A DNA stretch of 64,000 nucleotides from Corythucha ciliata (Eukaryota > Arthropoda > Insecta > Hemiptera > Tingidae), in NCBI GenBank assembly GCA_038030265.1, contig CM075939.1:16287253-16351252 (forward strand), in the 5' to 3' direction. The position numbers were made by a program, and so were the translations under genes. How positions within the stretch are numbered: position 1 is the first letter of the stretch; the number at the start of each line of letters is the position of its first letter. The notes below the pieces were generated by a model, which was not told the origin of the DNA, ran no database searches, and saw only the letters and a list, made by a program, of their open reading frames with translations. Below are positions 58,140-64,000 of the stretch, in pieces.

Positions 58140-58415
58140 GCACGGTTGGAAATAATTTCGGAAAAGCTCTAATCCCCGGCTAAATTTGAAAAAAAGTGAT
58201 AATTTGCGGGGCATTCTAATTTACAGCCACAATTGAGAAAAAAAGTGGTAAGTCATAGCTAAAGCAAAAGAAATGGCTAATTCGTGACTCACATTATCGA
58301 CTACAATTTATGAAAAGCGCTCATTCACAGCTAAAGTTAAGAAAACGCTAATCGCGGATCAAGATGGGAAAATAGCTAATTCTTGGCTAAAAGAGGAAAA
58401 ACTGCTAATTCATGG
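58140..58415 (+). repeat. A-family field in the 57051 element (sense)
   Basis: CGGCTAAATTTGAAAAAAAG, GCTAATTCGTGACT and GCTAAAAGAGGAAAAACTGC words at 30-45 bp. It ends exactly where the CAGAGGTGTAGCCAGC terminus starts at 58416. Confidence 0.75.
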
Positions 58416-59060
58416 CAGAGGTGTAGCCAGCATTTGATCTAGTGGTGGGCAGCTTAACGTGAAAACAAGTCAGATGCATCCCAATGCCTATTGTAGGCTT
58501 ACATTCGGGGATGAGTTCCCAGAAAGAGAACTCGGAAGCTCATCAATTATAACGCGAGGTAAATAATAGACGCCAGAAATTGTCAATCCGACTCCAGAAA
58601 CTGAATTAGCACAGTCAAAGGGTCGTGAACCGTCAAAACCTAACATCTCTGCTGTAAAACTGTCTTTTTTGCATTATATTCCGGAATTTCCGTCGAATAA
58701 CTGAAATTTGTCCCCCCCCCCCTCAGAAAGTGATATTTTTGGAATTGAACTTTGAAATTTCGTCTCCTGGGATGGCAACTGCGGTATTTTAGTCCCCCAA
58801 ACTGGACTCTTTCGCCGTAGAGGAGAATGGTTTTTCAGCAGCAGAACAACCCCGTCATTGGGTTTTCTGTGAGCCGCAGAACCGTGAAAATGAAGGTTTT
58901 AGCTAGAAAACCCCGCGAAATGATTTTTAGAGTGCGAACATCAGCGAACATTAGTGAGTCAGACTCCTCAAAAATGGGTTTTTAATGCGCAAAACCCGTG
59001 AAATTGGTACATCAGGTACACAATTTAATTTAGTGAGCGAAATTCGGTAAAAGAGGGGGC
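58416..59060 (+). repeat. Truncated composite-element left end followed by C units
   Basis: CAGAGGTGTAGCCAGC and later blocks (AGTGGTGGGCA, CCAGAAACTGAATTAGCAC, CCTAACATCTCTGC) parallel 6403-6640. A few B-like words follow to about 58830, then C units (GAAAACCCCGCGAAATGATTTT) to 59060. The B field is cut short, so this is a deleted copy. Confidence 0.65.
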
Positions 59061-59164
59061 CCAATTTTATCCCGGGCCCCCAAGTTTAATAAAGACGGCC
59101 CTGGGTCTCTGGAAGATCCGACATCGTTTGCCCACTCCAAGATCAAGGGCTGACTACGCCCCTG

Positions 59165-59352
59165 TTTCACACATAAGTGGTTTCACGTTTACGCGCGTCA
59201 CCTCGGATTTGTCTGCCGCTTCAAAAGCACGTATTCTTTCACACAATTGTGTGTTGTGTGGTACAACGCACCTCGATGAGAAAACGGTGTCGCACGCCGT
59301 AGTCACACGGTTAGTATAGCCGCGTGATACCGCACGTATGTGTGAAACGAGC
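59165..59352. mobile_element. MITE related to 54784-55000, left end clipped
   Basis: TTTCACACATAAGTG on the left mirrors CGCACGTATGTGTGAAACGAGC on the right. The centre has the perfect palindrome CACACAATTGTGTG. The left end lacks the CGCTCG that begins the other copy and abuts the hAT-like terminus at 59164. This fits the larger element having inserted into this MITE with TTTCACAC as its target octamer. Confidence 0.7.
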
Positions 59353-59359
59353 ATTATCA

Positions 59360-60930
59360 GGGTGGCACATTGCAAGTATGGTGGTCACATGACCAAGCTT
59401 CGGGTGGCATGTGGCAAGTTGTAATAGCTTCCTACCTAAAATTTTTGCGCGCAATCAACATAGTTACTGCAGTTTTACTGCTGTGTAGCTAGCTCCGCAG
59501 GCTCTTATAGTGTTATCGGGATGGTCAGGCTCGTTGGATTTTAAAATCGGTCTGACTTGTTGGATTTTGAGCGCATAAAAATCCAACTAATCGCCACATT
59601 TTTATGGGGAGAAACGGCGTAACTCTTCGTTAAAAGTGGAATTATTTGATTGATACCCCTTCCACCCGTGAGTGAAACTCCAGATCAGCGCGATGCGGGC
59701 TAACCAGTTGACAAAGCCATCAGGCGAAAATAGAAGAAAAATTACGAGGCAAGTCGGCTAGAATTCCTTAAATTTTATGTTCAAGAAGCTTGACAGGTCG
59801 TCTTCTTTTGGAATGAAAATGTAATAACAGGTGCCCCATGGGGCGATGTAGACACGAAATAAGAGAGAGAGAGAGAGTGAGAGAGTGAAAGAGTGTGAGT
59901 GAGCTAGTGAAGAACGAGGCGGCAGAGACACCCTCCACTCGTTACCCCTTCATCATGATTCTGTCAACATGTTTACCTTATACATATGCTTCCCTCGTCA
60001 GTCTTGATATTTTTTAAACTTGCCCCTTAATTCTATTAATAACAGGACGTTGCGGAGAGGAAAAAGTGTGTTTCCCCCTTCATTACTGAATTCGAGTTTC
60101 GGTATTTTTGTCATGATTAATTTATGAGTTTTTTTAATAGTTCTTTTAATTAGAGGCTTGGCCAAGAATTAGAGAAAATGATGTTCCTAATTCTACATAT
60201 CCAGGAAATAACTTTCAGGTTAGCAGAAGGATACGAATACCTTGTTATTTTATGAACTTTTCCGTAACACGAGAATATTTTATTAGAAACGATTCGAGCA
60301 TGGTTTGATGCATTCACGAGCTCACTAAGGAGAAGGGTGTGAAATCACATCATCAAAATCATCAAAAGAAACAACATGAACTTCTGCCCTGTTCTGAAAA
60401 CGCAGGGACGAGTTCTGTTACATCGAGGTTAAGGTCAAAAAGCTCATCCTTTACTCCCGTTGAAGGGGAAACCTTTCCTTGTCTTAAGTGTGACGACTGA
60501 CGAGTGCATAGGGTGACAGGGACAGATGCGAGGGGGTATAATGACGTGATGCGTTGCCATGTTAGCTATCTATGTGCACGGTTGAGCAAGCCGTCGAGGA
60601 GTTTAGAATGCATGGCAGCCGACGCGGGGGTGTTTCTGACGTGTCTGGATCAGGCGTCCCTTTTGTCCAAAAGCATGAGCCTCTTCTTCCGCTTGAAAGA
60701 GCCGCCTAATAAAATTGAAACAACTTTTCAAGCATTTTGTCGCTATTTGTTTTCTTTTACGCCAACAAAAAATACAGACGAGACATCGTGTTATTCATGA
60801 AAAGTTGTTGGCGAAATCATGAACTGAAAGAAAGTCGCACTAGCGGCAGAACTACAACACCTATCGGTCTCTAAATAAACTCAAAATATACGTCTCTGCT
60901 CTCTTCCTCAATTGCAATCACAAAATTGCC
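59360..60930. other. No gene recognised; GA microsatellite
   Basis: GA/GAGT-rich microsatellite at about 59860-59902. The 98-codon frame at 60504-60800 has ordinary amino-acid content but no recognisable family and no obvious splice partners. It is the best of the weak candidates in this stretch. Confidence 0.35.
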
Positions 60931-60939
60931 TCTGAAAAC

Positions 60940-61460
60940 CACTGGTTGGTGTTTTCTCAATTTTAGCTGCACAAATGCGAGCGATTTTTCTCAGTTTCAG
61001 CCGTGAATTATCAATTTATCTCAATTTTATCCGTAAATTAGCACATTGTCTCAATTTTAGGCGCAAGGTATTGCGCTTTTCCAAAATTTTAGCCACGAAT
61101 CAGCGTTTTTTGTCATTTTAACTGCGAGCCGGCGCTTTTTATCAATTCAAGTCACGTAGTTGTCTCAAGAATTAGCGTTTTCTCAATTTCCGGATGAGTA
61201 CACCTTCTCAATTTTATCCTGACATTAGCAATTTTTCTCAATTTTAGCCGTGAACTAGCAATTTTTCTCCATTTTAGCTGCGTGTAAATTCGCGTTCTTC
61301 TCCATTTTGGTGGTGAATTCGCGTTTTTTAGACGCGAGTCAGTGATTTTGTCACGTCATAACCTAAAAATTCCCATTTTTGCATCTTTAAGCTTTTTGGG
61401 GGGCCTCATCTGAATTGGGGCCCGTGCTGGTGCCCTCGCCCTGTACCCCGGTACGCCGGG
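60940..61460 (-). repeat. A-family field (antisense) with GC-rich hAT-like terminus
   Basis: TCTCAATTTTAGCCGTGAA and AATTAGCACATTGTCTC words run to about 61370. GGGGGGCCTCATCTGAATTG then leads to CCCCGGTACGCCGGGG, whose inverse CGGCGTACCGGGG is in the style of the other ends. No partner end was identified. Confidence 0.7.
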
Positions 61461-61469
61461 GGTCACTAT

Positions 61470-63196
61470 CAATTAATCTGAATCTGGAAAGTGTAATTCC
61501 TTAAATGTCTATTACTCCACTTTCTCAGCAATAGGATTGCACGTTGCCAAAGATTTTCACACTGGTTTCTGGAAAGTGTGAACATAAATGCCTTGGGGAT
61601 TGCCTCGAATTAGACTCACCAAGCACCGACCATCTACATTTACCCTCATTCTTTTTCCGCCTCCAACAACCAACTTAACACACCTACCCCACCCCCAACC
61701 CGAAGACGTCAGTAAACTCACCCTCAAACATTTCGCTTTCTCCTCCCTCCCTTTCACCACCCCCTCTTCCGGCCCACTTGGTTCTTTTCACGCCACGTTT
61801 TTATAGAGCTATAAATTCTTGTCCCGAAAAAAGAAGGAGTGAGGAAAAACGTAAGGGGGGAAAGAGGAAGACTCTTCGTCTTGTGCCGTAGCTTTATATT
61901 TCATTGCCTCCCCCCTCACTCTCGCTCACTCCCCCATACCCACTTTTCCTCACTCCGCTGCCACCAGCCCGTCAGCGTGAGATATACCGCCTTTGCCGCC
62001 CCCGGGCAGATTAATCCTCCTACTCCCTTGTCTTAGATATAATCAACACCACGAGACCCTGGGATTGTAGTGGGTTAGGTGGAAGATGGTGGTGGTAGAA
62101 AAGAGTGCCGAAGAAAGAAAACCAAAAGAGTGAGAAAGTAAAGGAAGGGGTAGGGTGGGCCCTTTTCCCAGGAAAATTTATTATTCTCGTTCATTGTTAG
62201 CCTGACCCTTTGGAGAACGCGACCTGACAAATAAAACTACAATTTCCTTTCCATTCTTTTTTTTTCTCTCTCTTCCCCTTTCTCACTACTCACTCTTCCA
62301 CTCAAGGATTTGTTTCCAAGATAGGTTTAGCGCAATTTGTTCTGAAACGGTCTATTAGCCGCGGAAAGTAAAATTGTTTTACAGGCGGAGAAATCCGCCC
62401 GTTGGGAGCCAAACCTCCCAACAATATAAGTCGGTTTAAGGGCTTCTACACGCTTCTTATTTTGAAGTTTTCCGATTAGGACAAACTGGGAAACACTTTT
62501 TCGTTGGCTCACAATATGTGCGGGTTGAGTTTAATAAATGATCGTTGATGGTTACGAGAGTGATTTTGAGCCCGCAGTAATATAAAATAAAGCCCCTGTT
62601 TATAATGACTTTTTATGGCGTATTTCTCGCACCATGGCCTTTATTTAAGGCTCCCTAGAGCCGTAAAAAGTGGTAAATGAACTATTATTGGCTATAAAAA
62701 AATCCGGAATATCGTAAAAATAGCCGCTATAGATTTAATATAAAAACTGATGGATGAAACAAGAAGCTCTAAAAAAGCGTTCTATTATAGGTTTTAACTG
62801 AGTTTGTCCTCATCTAATAATAGCTGCATTGTCATATTTCCACGCGCGCCTCTTACCTAAATTCTAAAATTTAATTTGAAGATGTCTCAAAAATGGCACG
62901 GAAGCAATGAGGTGATCACCTGAACTTAGCACTTGCGTTGATTAGAGGGTTGCTCATCAGTGTACATTAGATAAATGGCTTCCGGCGGATGCAAGAGAAC
63001 GAGCCAACGCAATTTTCAAAGCGGGGGCAATCTGCTACTGAACGTCTGCTTTTCTTATTTTCAACTCAAGGATAAACGGTAGTGGAAATCCTAGAAAATT
63101 TAAACTCGAATAACAAGATTGGTTGTTTGAAAACTCTTCATTGAATAACAAATTATTATCTTGGTCCAGTAAAAATTTAATGACCAAGGCTGTCTA

Positions 63197-63238
<42 letters not shown>

Positions 63239-64000
63239 CGTCAATATATTATTGTCGTACCGGTAAGAGCACACAATATTTTAATCATTCAACGATTCAA
63301 TGAATTATTCATAGGTACAATCGATTTTTTTCTTATGAGTTCAATGCCACGTATTAATAATTAACTTGTGATAAGTCGAGTCTTTTAAATAAATAAGTAT
63401 AGGTAAATGATTAACGCACAACTTTGTTTTTAAGAAACGAGTGGTTTTCAAGTTTAATCAAGAAAGCTGTCTTTCATATTTTCCTCTAAGCTGAGCGTTC
63501 ACTCCTATTTCTAATTGGAAAACATCGAAGGCTTTTTCACTCAAAAGGGTGACATTGGTATAGAGAAGTCATTTATATCTCAGAGCCTAACGCCTACTCA
63601 GCCCCACCCCACCACCTCCCAATTCACCATCATCATCATTCGTTTTACACTCGGAGATTTTTAATGCGAAGACAGATGTTCTCTCTCAACAAAAATACCG
63701 TCGTCGTAAACATAAATCAAGAAGTTATATATGGACTGTCAGCGGACAAATTCAAACGAGTCTTGAGCAAGAGAAGACTTTTATGCTCTTCCCGGATGGA
63801 TTAATGTTGGAGAAGGAGAAGGGTAGTAAAAGAAAGAAAGAAAGAAAAAAAAAGACGGATAAAATAGGAGCTAACGGCGCTCAAAACATACTCGCATCAT
63901 AGGATGCACGTCAACCTGACTTGACCCATAACACAGATGACCGTCAAAACGGTCCTATTCGTTTTTGTTTGCCGTTTGTTTAGCCGAAATTGTCGTTATG
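61470..64000. other. No gene recognised; AAT microsatellite
   Basis: Contains C/T-rich stretches (61.6-62.0 kb), a perfect TAA/AAT run at about 63199-63237 and an AAAG run at about 63831-63848. Open frames are short and compositionally driven. Confidence 0.4.

Larger units (their letters stand above)
57051..59103. mobile_element. hAT-like non-autonomous transposon, 2053 bp, with perfect 8-bp target duplication
   Basis: Left end CAGTGCCGTCTTTAGGTGGG; right end inverted CAGGGCCGTCTTTATTAAAC; both are followed inside by GGGGGCCCG-type tracts. GGTCTCTG lies immediately outside both ends (57043-57050 and 59104-59111). The contents in order are an antisense A field, the GTCTCG repeat, a sense A field, the first about 420 bp of a B-type composite element (from 58416, CAGAGGTGTAGCCAGC) and C units. 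No transposase. The octamer lies inside the J segment of the older composite element, which continues on both sides. Confidence 0.9.
54022..59164 (-). mobile_element. Composite hAT-like element, copy 2 (B' and B fields), with three nested insertions
   Basis: The right end inverted reads CAGGGGCGTAGTCAGCCCTT. Once the insertion at 57051-59103 is removed, the following bases match 6403-6600 block by block (GAGTGGGCA, AGAGACCCCAG, GCATTAAATCGTCAAATT, CGGAAACTGA). The left end CAGACAGGG...GTTGCTCAAGG matches the inverted end at 8136. The internal order on the minus strand is B then B', as in copy 1. Insertions are a MITE (54784-55000), a tRNA-derived retroposon (55334-55411) and a second hAT-like element. 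TTTCACAC follows the right end; I could not confirm it on the left. Confidence 0.7.

Noticed and set aside
57883..58183. Thr/Asp/Arg-rich open frames
   Set aside because: They translate the ACCGAG hexamer repeat in two frames.

Overview
This window is eukaryotic, from an animal that is most likely an arthropod. Coding sequence is broken by short GT-AG introns, one gene encodes a secreted protein with four chitin-binding (CBM14/peritrophin-type) modules, and the mobile elements are hAT-like and Tc1/mariner DNA transposons plus an I/R1/Jockey-group non-LTR retrotransposon. There are no operons, and most long open frames are chance frames in repeats. I cannot name the species.

Two host genes can be supported. 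A chitin-binding protein gene lies on the minus strand at 3627-4725 (three exons seen, 5' end missing). A thirteen-exon gene on the plus strand at 12745-16855 encodes an orthologue of CCDC13, a coiled-coil centriolar-satellite and ciliary protein. Its long intron 8 holds a tRNA-Thr-like pseudogene on the opposite strand.

Most of the rest is repeats of an unusual kind: kilobase-scale fields of very diverged units, each about 20-45 bp long. I name five families. A has the core GCTAAAATTGAG...GCTAATTCGCG. B is CCAAAACTGACGATTTTA. B' is CCCTAAAAATGGC..AACTGAC.ATTCGCG. C is GAATGGGTCAACTC.CGAAATT.G. D/E are related sequences rich in GTGAAA and CGAAATT. A fields occur at about 0.2-1.2, 5.6-6.4, 8.1-8.7, 9.5-10.05, 21.6-23.9, 24.7-26.95, 31.2-33.6, 48.65-49.05, 50.9-52.15, 57.5-58.4 and 60.9-61.4 kb, in both orientations.

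Several fields can be shown to be the interiors of hAT-like non-autonomous transposons. The element at 21353-24049 has inverted ends CAGKGGCGTAGGTA and identical 8-bp target duplications (TTTCAGGT). The element at 57051-59103 has ends CAG.GCCGTCTTTA and identical 8-bp duplications (GGTCTCTG). The element at 31098-32338 has ends CWG.GGCGGAT.TA and a 6/8 duplication. Two further copies, 6403-8136 on plus and 54022-59164 on minus, share the order end-B-B'-end. The second is interrupted by the 57051 element, a hairpin MITE and a 78-bp tRNA-derived retroposon with a 13-bp target duplication.

The 37.7-44.6 kb region is a decayed non-LTR retrotransposon (minus strand; reverse transcriptase, RNase H and a C-terminal Cys-His motif). 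A 2.2-kb insertion with a 12-bp target duplication splits its RNase H. That insertion contains a deleted mariner-like element with inverted repeats of about 465 bp. The reverse transcriptase part, together with about 900 bp next to it, is tandemly duplicated (41108-42914 and 42915-44628).

I see no recognisable gene in 10.3-12.7, 16.9-20.2, 27.8-31.1, 33.7-37.7, 45.7-48.5, 52.2-53.5, 59.4-60.9 and 61.5-64.0 kb. These look like intergenic or intronic DNA with homopolymers and microsatellites.
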